A stretch of DNA of 64,000 bases from the NCBI GenBank assembly GCA_037443945.1, contig JBBINH010000001.1, positions 124,001 to 188,000 on the forward strand, written 5' to 3'. This DNA is from SSF26 sp037443945 (lineage in GTDB: Bacteria > Chloroflexota > Anaerolineae > J102). The notes beneath the pieces were generated by a model, which made no database searches, was not told the DNA's origin, and was given only the letters and a program-made list of their open reading frames with translations. The position numbers and the translations under genes were made by a program. How positions within the stretch are numbered: the stretch's first letter is position 1; each line of letters begins with the position of its first letter. Below are positions 24,285 through 32,639 of this stretch, piece by piece.

Positions 24285-27020
24285 CTAAGGCCGCGCCCGA
24301 CGCAATAGCCGGGTCAGGTACACGCGCGTCGGTTCGGCCTCGGCGACGATCGGTCCGTAGATGTGATGGCCGGGCAGCACTTCCAGCCGATACCAGGCCG
24401 GAGAACCCGGCGGCAGGGCGGCATCGAGCCACCGGTAGCCGGCGCCGGCCGGATTGCCCTGGGCCGGGATCGGCCCGGCGGCAAGGTGGTAAGGACCTTC
24501 GGCCTGGGACGCCCGCCAGAGCAGAAAGCTCTCGTTGCCTTCTTCCGCGACCGTTACCCACGTTAGTTCGATGCCGGCAGCGACGGACCGGGCCGTGAAG
24601 AGGCTAAGCTGCACGGCCGAAGGGCTGATGTAGCCGAAATCGACCCCTTGAACCAGCTCGATCGTGCCGACGACGACATCGCGGGTGGTAGGACCGGTGA
24701 TGGTCAGACCGGGGATCTGGGCGGGAACCGCAATCCGGTAGAGGCCGGGAGCCAGGTCGGGGATCAGGTAGGTGCCGTCGGCGGCGCTGAAGGTGGTAAC
24801 GGTCTCGGCGGTGATCAGGTTGAGACCGGTTACGGGCACTCCGGCAATGCCGAGGGTCTCGTCGGGGTCGCGGAGGTTGTTGCCGTTGCTGTCCTGGTAG
24901 AGCCGGCCGGTAATGGCCGCAGCGCCGGCCACGCCGAGGTCGGCAGTGAAAATCGCCTCCCCCTCGGCCAGAGTTAGCCACATCGTTTCATGCGGACCGG
25001 TTGGGGACGCTGCCGTCACCGTGCCGGGGCTAAAGTGCACGCCGTACCTCCCGGCCGTCAGTGGGCGGAAGCTATACGCACCGAAGCCATCGCTTTGGCC
25101 TTCTTGCAGGAGATGACCCTGCTCATCGAGAAGCGAGACAGGATGATAGGGCCAGGGCCGCTCTTCGGGCTGATAATGGCCGTCCCAATTCCGGTCGTCC
25201 CAGAGGATGCCGCCGATGATGCCTTCGGTTGTCGGTCTGGGGCCAAAGCCGATGGGAGCGGCGCTCAGGACCTCGCAGTCGCGCAACGTGATGGCCTGGG
25301 GCTCATTGGCCGTCGTCAGCACAAGCTGCTGGGCCCATAGGGGATTCTGGTTCAGGTCGAGCCAATAGGTATCCGGCTCGATGGCTTCAAAGCGATAGGA
25401 GCCGTTTGCCTCGGTGAAGGTGGTGGCTACCGGATGCCTGTCGGTAGCCCGTACCAACGTCACCTCGATCTGCTCGAGCCCGGGTTCCTCGGATTCGGGC
25501 AGGCCGTTGCCATTGTCATCGCGCCAGACGATGCCGTCGAGAACGACCACGCAGACATGGGAACCCATGGTCGGTGTGGGCGTCGGTGTGGGGGTGTTGG
25601 TCGGTGTAGACGTGGGTGTTGCCGTCGGCGACGGGGTCGATGTGGGCGTCGGCGTGGCCGTCGGTGTGGCCGTGGGCGTGAAGGTCGCAGTCGGCGTATT
25701 CGTCGGCGTCGCAGTCGGCGTTGGCGAGGGGGTCGGCGTGGGTGTAGGCGTCGGTGTCGGTGGGAGCAAGGCCTGCACGGCGGCGCCGGCATTGACCAGA
25801 CCGAAACCGTGATACAGATCGGGGCCCGGATCGCCCATGTCGGTGGCCGTCGCCTGCAGATAATCCCGCACCTCTGCCAGGGTTAGGTTTGGGTTCAGGC
25901 TGAGCATAAGCGCCACCAGACCGCTGACATGGGGCGCGGCCATCGAGGTGCCGCTCATGAAGCGGTAGGCATTCACCTGGCCGGACTGCCAGTAGGTGCT
26001 GTAGATGGTGCTGCCCGGCGCCATGAAGTCTACATTGACCCCATAATTGGAAATGGACCAACGCACGCCTTGAGCCGTGATGGCGCCGACGGCGATGACG
26101 TTGTCGTAGGAGGCAGGATAACGCGGATCGGCGGTAGCCTCGTTGCCGGCAGCGGCCACCACGATGGCACCTTGCGCAACGGCATAGGTGACGGCATCAC
26201 GCATGGCGCTGCCGTCGGTGGAACCGCCCAGACTGAGGTTGATAACCCGGGCGCCGTGATCCACGGCCCAGCGGATGCCCGTGCCCACATCGCTCAGGTA
26301 ACCGACGCCGCTGGCATTGAGCACCTTGATGGGCATCAGACGGGATTGGCCGGCCATCCCGGCTATGCCGATGCCGTTGTTCGTGCCGGCGGCGGCAATC
26401 CCGGCCACATGGGTCCCGTGTCCGTGATCATCGGCCGGGTCGGGATCGTTGTTGACCACATCCCAACCGGCTACGATACGGCCGCTAAATTCCTCATGGC
26501 TGCTGTCGACGCCCGTATCCACGATGGCGATGACGGTTTCGGGGCTGCCCAGGGTATAATCCCAGGCCGTTGGGGCGTTGATGGTTTGCGGACCATAGAC
26601 CAGGGACGGATTGTTATAGGCGGGATCGTTCGGGGTGAACGCGGCAAAGACGAGGGCATCCTCCTCCACATAGCGCACCCCTTGCTGTTGGCGCAACGTC
26701 ATCGGCAGGCTCGTGGTCGATGACGGCCAGTCCATGATCAGCATGCGCAAAACGGGGTCATGGCGGATAAGCCGGGCGCCCTGGCCCGTCGCCCGGGCCA
26801 GGATGGTGTCGAGATCGGCCCCCTCGTTGTAGCCGATAACGATGCGAGACGGCGAAAGGCCGGCCGATAACGGCGTTGTCGTCGTGTCACGACCGCGCAC
26901 AGGCTGCCATTCGGTCTGCGCAAAGACAACAATGAGAACAACCACGAAAACAGGCCAGCGCAGGAGTTGTCGCATAGGGAGCCAAATGACGCGTTCGATC
27001 GAAGCCATAAAAACAGCCAT
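24285..27020 (-). CDS. Secreted subtilisin-like serine protease (S8) with SdrD-B-like domains
   Basis: 911 residues. An N-terminal hydrophobic segment (about 17-33) acts as signal peptide. An inhibitor-type propeptide is followed by the S8 catalytic domain: Asp near 166 (AIVDTGVD), His near 203 (GHGTHVAG) and Ser near 356 (SGTSMAAPH). A ~70-residue Pro/Thr linker (DNA 25563-25771) precedes three repeats with SdrD-B-like features (DDNGNG, DDRNWDG, QDSNGNN) and a C-terminal beta domain with no clear LPXTG or sorting signal. It probably degrades extracellular protein. The first ATG sits against the upstream terminator; the ATG at 26975 (MRQLLRWPVFVVV) would give a more ordinary signal peptide. 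Confidence 0.9.
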   Translation of the reverse strand: MAVFMASIERVIWLPMRQLLRWPVFVVVLIVVFAQTEWQPVRGRDTTTTPLSAGLSPSRIVIGYNEGADLDTILARATGQGARLIRHDPVLRMLIMDWPSSTTSLPMTLRQQQGVRYVEEDALVFAAFTPNDPAYNNPSLVYGPQTINAPTAWDYTLGSPETVIAIVDTGVDSSHEEFSGRIVAGWDVVNNDPDPADDHGHGTHVAGIAAAGTNNGIGIAGMAGQSRLMPIKVLNASGVGYLSDVGTGIRWAVDHGARVINLSLGGSTDGSAMRDAVTYAVAQGAIVVAAAGNEATADPRYPASYDNVIAVGAITAQGVRWSISNYGVNVDFMAPGSTIYSTYWQSGQVNAYRFMSGTSMAAPHVSGLVALMLSLNPNLTLAEVRDYLQATATDMGDPGPDLYHGFGLVNAGAAVQALLPPTPTPTPTPTPSPTPTATPTNTPTATFTPTATPTATPTPTSTPSPTATPTSTPTNTPTPTPTPTMGSHVCVVVLDGIVWRDDNGNGLPESEEPGLEQIEVTLVRATDRHPVATTFTEANGSYRFEAIEPDTYWLDLNQNPLWAQQLVLTTANEPQAITLRDCEVLSAAPIGFGPRPTTEGIIGGILWDDRNWDGHYQPEERPWPYHPVSLLDEQGHLLQEGQSDGFGAYSFRPLTAGRYGVHFSPGTVTAASPTGPHETMWLTLAEGEAIFTADLGVAGAAAITGRLYQDSNGNNLRDPDETLGIAGVPVTGLNLITAETVTTFSAADGTYLIPDLAPGLYRIAVPAQIPGLTITGPTTRDVVVGTIELVQGVDFGYISPSAVQLSLFTARSVAAGIELTWVTVAEEGNESFLLWRASQAEGPYHLAAGPIPAQGNPAGAGYRWLDAALPPGSPAWYRLEVLPGHHIYGPIVAEAEPTRVYLTRLLRRARP
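25563..25771 (-). repeat. Low-complexity Pro/Thr-coding DNA
   Basis: A run of imperfect GTCGGTGTG/GGCGTC units encodes the Pro-Thr linker of the subtilase. Slippage in such DNA can change linker length between strains. Confidence 0.8.
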
Positions 27021-27028
27021 TTGCCATT

Positions 27029-27074
27029 AAAAAAGAAAAGGCCTCCCGCGGCGCCCGGCAGGCGGGGAGACCTT
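27029..27074 (-). terminator. Intrinsic terminator of the two-component operon
   Basis: On the minus strand AAGGTCTCCCCGC (27074-27062) pairs, with small defects, with GCGGGAGGCCTT, and is followed directly by TTTTCTTTTTT ending at 27029. It begins 32 nt after the response-regulator stop and ends 9 bp before the first possible subtilase start. Confidence 0.85.
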
Positions 27075-27105
27075 CTTCTGTCCAGGAGGGGTGACGGCAA
27101 CCCGG

Positions 27106-27741
27106 TCAATTGACCAGGTGGTGTTGCAGGGCGATCGAAACGGCTTCGGTACGACTGCTGGCGTGAAGTTTGGAGAGGATGTTGCTAACGTGGAACTTCA
27201 CTGTGGAGCGGCTTACGACCAGACGCCGCGCGATCTCCGGGTTGGAATAGCCCTGCACCATCAGGGCCAGAACCTCTCGTTCGCGTTCGGTCAGGTCGAA
27301 CGGGGGGTTTTGGCGTTGGGCCGCCGCACTGATAAGCACCTGGGTGGCTTCGGGCGCCAGGGTGGGACGGCCGACATAAGCGGCGCGGATGGCAGCAGCC
27401 AGCTCCTGGGCCGACACATTCTTGAGCAGATAGCTGATCGCCCCGGCCTGGAAGGCCGACTTGACCAGCGCTTCCTCGTAGAAACTGGTTAGGGCAATGA
27501 CCTGGATATGCGGCCAGCGTTCTAGGATCTGGCGGGTGGCCGTGGCGCCGTCCATACCCGGCATAACCAGGTCCATCAGGACGACATCGGGTTTATGGCT
27601 TTGGCAAAGGGCCAGGGCCTCGGCGCCGTTGCGCGCTTCTCCGACCAGGCCCAGATCGTCAAACGCCGAGAGAAAGGCCCGCAGTCCGCTCCGCACCACG
27701 GCGTGGTCATCCACAATGAGAACACGGATGGGTTCGGCCAT
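27106..27741 (-). CDS. NarL/FixJ-family response regulator
   Basis: 211 residues. The receiver domain (1-120) has acidic residues Asp11/Asp12, the phosphoacceptor Asp57 in VVLMDLVMPG, and the conserved Thr and Lys in ALTSF and YLLKN. The LuxR-type HTH (about 145-205) reads LTEREREVLALMVQGYSNPEIARRL and STVKFHVSNIL. It is the partner of the histidine kinase 33 bp upstream. AGGAGG lies just before the ATG. Target genes are unknown; the neighbouring secreted protease is one candidate. Confidence 0.94.
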   Translation of the reverse strand: MAEPIRVLIVDDHAVVRSGLRAFLSAFDDLGLVGEARNGAEALALCQSHKPDVVLMDLVMPGMDGATATRQILERWPHIQVIALTSFYEEALVKSAFQAGAISYLLKNVSAQELAAAIRAAYVGRPTLAPEATQVLISAAAQRQNPPFDLTEREREVLALMVQGYSNPEIARRLVVSRSTVKFHVSNILSKLHASSRTEAVSIALQHHLVN

Positions 27742-27774
27742 AGGCGCTCCTCCTTTGGGAATGATGAATGCAGC

Positions 27775-29961
27775 TCAGCCAGACCAAGTAACATGAACAC
27801 GCGTGCCGCCCGGCTCCCCCGGCGCCTGCGGCCGGCTGTGGATACCGAGTACAGCCTTGATGGCTTCGGCCCGCTCGCGCATGATGGTTAAGCCCAAATG
27901 GTGAGGTGAAATGACCTCGGTATCAAAACCGCAGCCGTTGTCTTCGATGATCAGTTCCAGACGTTGCCCATGCTCCTGCGACCAACAGCGCAGGGTCACG
28001 ACGGCCTGAGTGGCGTTGGCATGTTTAGCGATGTTGTTCAGGGCCTCCTGCGCAATGCGATAGAGGCCGACCTGCACTTCGGATGGCAGCGAACAGGTTC
28101 CCTCCACGACGACGCGGATCGGGATCCGGGCCCGGTTGGACATGGCCTGGGCCAGCTGTTCCAGAAGCAGGGGCAGGCTCACCTCGATCAAACTGCGCGG
28201 ACGCAACTCAAACAGCAGCGTCCGCAGTTCGGCCAGTGCCCCCCGGGTGAGGCTGCGCAGCTCCTCTAACAAGCGCTGACCCTCGTCCGGGTCTCGTCGC
28301 CAGATATCGGGCAACACATCGGCAATCATCCCGGCCGAGAATAACGTCTGCGTGACGGCATCGTGCAACTCGCGGGCCAGCCGATTGCGTTCGGCGGCAA
28401 CGGCGCTCTGTTCGATATGCCGGCGTAACTCGGCATTGGCAATGGCCAGGGTAGCCTGATCGGCAAACATCTCGGCGAGCGCGACGTCTTCATCCCCAAG
28501 CTGGCGCGGTTCCATAAAATAGAGCACCAACGCGCCGTAGGTTTGTTGTTCGACCACCAAAGGCACGGCCAGCAGGGCCTCACAACGCATCGGGAACGAG
28601 AGCGGCAGAGAATCCAGCATCGATTTCGCCTGGGTCTGGCCCAGTCCGTTCAGGACCAAAGGCTGCCGTTGCCGCAGCACCTGACTTTCGACACAATCGG
28701 CACAGGGAAGGCGCAGTCGCTGCTCTGAGGCCATCGGCAGACCACAGGCCGCCTCCAGTTCTAGGACATCCTCATCGTCCCACCGGCGGTAGAAGATCCC
28801 TGTCGTCGTATCCAGCAGCCAGCAGGCCTGGCAGGCGATGTATTCCAGTACTTCCTGCAAAGACCGGTTGGAATTAAGAATGGTCAGGATGTAGCGCAAG
28901 CCCTCGGCAACCATCTGGCGGCGGCGCAATTCGTGGGTGCGCTTCTGGACCTCCTGTTCGAGCGTCTCGCGCAAGCGGAGGCGGGTCAGGGCCACGGCAC
29001 CCATCTCGGCCAGGGCCTGTAACAGACGCAATTCGCCGGCCTTGAGAGGTTTGGGCGTTTCCACCTCCAACTCGATCACACCCCAGAGGTGGTCCTCGAA
29101 GCCAAGGGGCCACCATAGGGCACGCGTGACGGTCTCGATCAGACTTTCCGTATGCTCCCAATAGCTACCCTCGCGCAACCGTTTCAGGATAGGTTCATCC
29201 AGGGTTCGTTGCCTGCCCACAGCTTCCTGCTGATGGGGATGGGTGGCCCATATGACCAGCGTGCGGCCGTCGTCTTGCAATAAGGCCAGGGCGGTCTGGC
29301 GTCCGTCCCACAGCCGACTGATTTCCCGAACCAGGATGTGCGCCAGCGTTTCGACGCTCGTAGCATGGCGCAGCGCCTGCGCCACCGCCTGAACGGCCTC
29401 CAATTCGCGTACGCGCTGGCGCAATTCGTTGTACATGCGGGCATTGGCAACGGCTATGCCGGCTTGAAACAACAACGACTCGATGATGCGTACATCCTCG
29501 TCGGTATAGAAGCCCTGTTCTTCCTTGCCCACCAGACAGAAACCGATGCATTTCCCTGCTACCAACAACGGAATGCCGATCCAGCTTCGGATCGATGCTG
29601 CCGAGTCCCTGTCGCTAAGACCGAGATGATGGGCCAGACGGCTGCGCAGGGTACGACGCAGGACATCCAGAAAGGGCACCGTCGCCGTGTCCAGTGTTGA
29701 ACCCGGTTGGAGAAAGGGTAACGTCGGCAGCAAGCGCCCTTGGGCGGCCTGCACGATGACCCGTCCGTTGCTTTCGACCAACAAGATGCCGGCGTAATCG
29801 AAGGCGGTGAGCTGATATAAGTGGTTCAGAAGGGTTTCCAAAACGGTATCGAGGTCGAGGGATTGGGCCAGGGCCAGATTGGCCGAGCGAAGAAGCTCGA
29901 GCCGTTGCGCTATTTGCCAGGAAGGAAGGAGATGAGCAGTCATAACCGACTTTGGCAGCAT
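27775..29961 (-). CDS. GAF-domain sensor histidine kinase, NarX/DegS (HisKA_3) type
   Basis: 728 residues with no TM segment. Three GAF-like sensory domains appear in tandem (about 30-180, 205-345 and 365-520), the last with several Cys residues (CQACWLLD, LPCADCVES). The HisKA_3 dimerisation box is AERNRLARELHDAVTQT, with His near residue 535, and the HATPase ends with IEDNGCGFD and GLTIMRERA. It should autophosphorylate and pass phosphate to the adjacent LuxR-type regulator. The start is uncertain: the ATG at 29943 (MTAHLLPSW) is six codons downstream. An extended -10 TATACT lies at 30158-30163. Confidence 0.92.
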   Translation of the reverse strand: MLPKSVMTAHLLPSWQIAQRLELLRSANLALAQSLDLDTVLETLLNHLYQLTAFDYAGILLVESNGRVIVQAAQGRLLPTLPFLQPGSTLDTATVPFLDVLRRTLRSRLAHHLGLSDRDSAASIRSWIGIPLLVAGKCIGFCLVGKEEQGFYTDEDVRIIESLLFQAGIAVANARMYNELRQRVRELEAVQAVAQALRHATSVETLAHILVREISRLWDGRQTALALLQDDGRTLVIWATHPHQQEAVGRQRTLDEPILKRLREGSYWEHTESLIETVTRALWWPLGFEDHLWGVIELEVETPKPLKAGELRLLQALAEMGAVALTRLRLRETLEQEVQKRTHELRRRQMVAEGLRYILTILNSNRSLQEVLEYIACQACWLLDTTTGIFYRRWDDEDVLELEAACGLPMASEQRLRLPCADCVESQVLRQRQPLVLNGLGQTQAKSMLDSLPLSFPMRCEALLAVPLVVEQQTYGALVLYFMEPRQLGDEDVALAEMFADQATLAIANAELRRHIEQSAVAAERNRLARELHDAVTQTLFSAGMIADVLPDIWRRDPDEGQRLLEELRSLTRGALAELRTLLFELRPRSLIEVSLPLLLEQLAQAMSNRARIPIRVVVEGTCSLPSEVQVGLYRIAQEALNNIAKHANATQAVVTLRCWSQEHGQRLELIIEDNGCGFDTEVISPHHLGLTIMRERAEAIKAVLGIHSRPQAPGEPGGTRVHVTWSG

Positions 29962-31065
29962 AGACCGGAATGACGATCATGTTTCGTGACATCGGCATGG
30001 ACGCTATTTGGATTCAGCCGCCCGCCGTGATCGACTTTTCCAAGGTCGATCGGCAGAAATCGGCGGTGCGTTTCGCTGAATCAGGGCAGGCCGAGGTCAT
30101 TTCCCCAATCGATGCGCATCGCGTTTTTATCGAAAGCAGACGAACGGAAACGTTAAGAGTATATCACAAAACGGCGACAGTCTTATAGGCGGACTCGGTT
30201 CTATCTTGTGTTGGTGAGCGGTGGCGTCTCAGGCGACCGGCCTAGAACCTGGCTTCCGCTGCTCTTTGCCCGTCTGCGGGCAGGGGCAGCGGTTCTGGGA
30301 ACGTTCACACGCCCGGCGCAGCGCCATAACTCACTTGTCCTGGGGATGCCCGGGCTACGCGCAGGGGGTTTGGGCGGGGGTAGCGATTCCTGTGTCGGCC
30401 TATCACGATCGGCCTCATCCCCCTTTGCCCCTTCTCTCCTCACCTGCGGCCGGGAGAGTTGCACCTACACATTTTGGAACCGAGTCGCAATAGCGGATTG
30501 CAGGGATATGGTATGGCCGCCTGGCCCCGCTATCGGCACGATAACTTCGGGAGCGGCCGGCAGGTGGGCTTGTCAATGCAACAGCTCTTCCTCCCCTTCA
30601 TCACGAATTGACACTGCGTCAGGCCGGATGTCGTCGGCATGGCGGGGAACCTCCTTTTTCTGGCCAAGGGTATGTCCGACCGGCAGGCCGCAGCCCTGGC
30701 CCGGCAGGTTTAGCGCCGGGACCTGTAATAGGGCGGCTTCCTGCGCCGCGACGATGACCGGGCGGGGCCGGAATCGAGCCATGTCGCAACGACAAATATC
30801 CTGCGCGATTTGCTCAACATGCCCGGTCTGGTCTCCGGGGCCGCAAACCAGGTCGAAACTAACCTGCCATCTCAAAACCAAGTTGCTGCGGAGTTGTGTT
30901 TTCGCTTACCGGTGGCGCTGCCCCTGCTGCAGGCATGGCCGCGACGCCCTCCGTTCGGTATGCCCTTGCCGTACCGACTTGGCGAAGCCGGAGCCAACCT
31001 CTATAATCGGCACAAGCGTTGCTGCCTCGTTCGCTTCCTGTTGATCAGCCCTCCCTTGCCACGTC
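29962..31065. other. 1.1-kb intergenic stretch with promoters and a decayed coding remnant
   Basis: No intact gene is supported here. The left part holds an inverted repeat, GATCGAC (30029-30035) and GTCGATC (30045-30051), and a minus-strand extended -10 (TGATATACT, TATACT at 30163-30158) likely serving the histidine kinase. The right end holds the hutH promoter. Between about 30590 and 31000 one plus-strand frame reads protein-like (VVGMAGNLLFLAKGMSDR, later TTNILRDLLNMPGLVSGA) but is broken by stops near 30709 and 30728-30733. This suggests a pseudogene of unknown family. Codon structure before 30560 is poor. Confidence 0.4.
30979..31007 (+). promoter_or_regulatory. Promoter for hutH-ade
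   Basis: TTGGCG (30979-30984) and a perfect TATAAT (31002-31007) with 17 bp between them. Transcription would start near 31014, about 50 nt before hutH. Confidence 0.6.
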
Positions 31066-32622
31066 ATGAACACCATCAGCGTCGATGGGCATCACCTCAC
31101 CATTGCCGATACCGTTGCCGTCGCCCGGGCCGGCGCCGGCGAGGTCTGTTTGCAACTGACGCCCGCGGCCGTGGCCGCCGTTGAACGTTCGGCCTGCGCG
31201 GTGGAAGCCATTGTTTCGGCCGGGGAGGTGGTTTACGGCATCACCACCGGTTTCGGTGCCTTTAAGGACCGGGTTATTTCTCGCGACCATCTCAAACAGC
31301 TCCAGCGGAATATCGTCCTTTCCCATAGCGCTGGCACCGGCGTGCCCTTTGAAACCGAGGTCGTACGGGCGATGATGCTGATACGGGCGAATACCCTGGC
31401 CGGCGGCTACTCCGGTATCCGTCTGGAGACGCTGCGCTTGCTCCTCGATATGATCGAACGGGGGGTGCATCCCGTGATACCCCGGCAGGGTTCGTTGGGT
31501 GCCAGCGGTGATCTGGCGCCGCTGGCCCATATGGCGGCAGTCATGATCGGCGAAGGGCGGGCCGAAGTCGGTGGGCAGGTGTTGCCGGGGGCCGAGGCGC
31601 TGGCGGCGGTGGGGCTGCGTCCGGTCGAGCTGGCTGCCAAGGAGGGCCTGGCCCTGACCAACGGCACGGCTCTGATGACGGCCTTGGGCTGTCTGGCCGT
31701 TGTCGAGGCCGAAAATGCCGGCTTTGTGGCCGCCGTGGCTGGTGCCCTTTCGCTGGAGGCCCTGCACGGTACCACCCAGGCCTTTGACCCGCGCATCCAT
31801 GCCCTGCGGCCGCATCCCCGCCAGATCGAGGTGGCCGACCTTTTGCGCCGTTTGCTAGACGGATCCACGTTTGTGCGTACCGACCTGCGTCGGGATCCTC
31901 AGGATGCCTACACCCTGCGCTGCATGCCCCAGGTTCACGGCGCCTGCGCCGATGCGGTGGCCTATACCCGCTGGGTCATCGAGATCGAACTGAACAGCGT
32001 CACCGATAACCCGCTTCTGTTCTGCGAAGAGGACGGCACCGTTACCGCCCTGAGCGGCGGCAATTTCCACGGCGAGCCTCTGGCCATCGCTTTTGATTAC
32101 CTGGCTCTGGCCATGACCGAGTTGGGCAATATCTCCGAGCGTCGTCTGAATCGTCTGGTGGATAGCGCCAGCAACGGCGGCTCGTTGCCGCCCTTCCTCA
32201 CCGAAAACGGCGGTCTCCATTCGGGCTTCATGCTCACTCAATACACGGCGGCAGCGCTGGCTTCGGAGAACAAAGCCCTCTGCCATCCGGCCAGCGCCGA
32301 TACGATTCCGACCTCGGCCAATGTGGAGGACCACGTCTCCAACGGCCCTATTTCCGGTCGCCAGGCGCGGCGGGTGCTGCGCAACCTCAATCAAATCCTG
32401 GGCATTGAACTGATGGCCGCGGCGCAGGCCATTGACTTTCGCCGCCGGCAATTGGGACCGAAGGCTCGTCTGGGGCGGGGGACGGCGGCCGCCTATGAAC
32501 TGATCCGCCGCCATATTCCCTTTTTGTCTGCCGACGCCGAGTTGGCGCCCTACATGGCCACAGCGGCCCGCCTCGTTGCCGAAGGCCATGTCGCCGCTGC
32601 CGTGCGTGCAGCGCTGGCCTGA
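31066..32622 (+). CDS. hutH: Histidine ammonia-lyase
   Basis: 518 residues, typical HutH size. The self-forming MIO cofactor tripeptide is Ala146-Ser147-Gly148 in GSLGASGDLAPLAHM. YGITTGFGAF near residue 58 and the later QDAYTLRCMPQVHG and NPLLF motifs complete the active site. It converts histidine to urocanate and ammonia. No hutU, hutI or hutG is adjacent; adenine deaminase follows 17 bp downstream, an unusual pairing. A tyrosine or phenylalanine lyase is unlikely given the histidine-type motifs. Confidence 0.94.
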   Translation: MNTISVDGHHLTIADTVAVARAGAGEVCLQLTPAAVAAVERSACAVEAIVSAGEVVYGITTGFGAFKDRVISRDHLKQLQRNIVLSHSAGTGVPFETEVVRAMMLIRANTLAGGYSGIRLETLRLLLDMIERGVHPVIPRQGSLGASGDLAPLAHMAAVMIGEGRAEVGGQVLPGAEALAAVGLRPVELAAKEGLALTNGTALMTALGCLAVVEAENAGFVAAVAGALSLEALHGTTQAFDPRIHALRPHPRQIEVADLLRRLLDGSTFVRTDLRRDPQDAYTLRCMPQVHGACADAVAYTRWVIEIELNSVTDNPLLFCEEDGTVTALSGGNFHGEPLAIAFDYLALAMTELGNISERRLNRLVDSASNGGSLPPFLTENGGLHSGFMLTQYTAAALASENKALCHPASADTIPTSANVEDHVSNGPISGRQARRVLRNLNQILGIELMAAAQAIDFRRRQLGPKARLGRGTAAAYELIRRHIPFLSADAELAPYMATAARLVAEGHVAAAVRAALA

Positions 32623-32639
32623 ATCCAGGAGTGTGTGCT

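Noticed and set aside
25563..25771. Tandem GT-rich units that could suggest a CRISPR or VNTR
   Set aside because: Units are short, irregular and in frame; they simply code the Pro/Thr linker of the subtilase.
30573..30881. 102-codon minus-strand frame in the 1.1-kb gap
   Set aside because: Composition is that of an antisense shadow of a former plus-strand gene; no ribosome-binding site and no family match.
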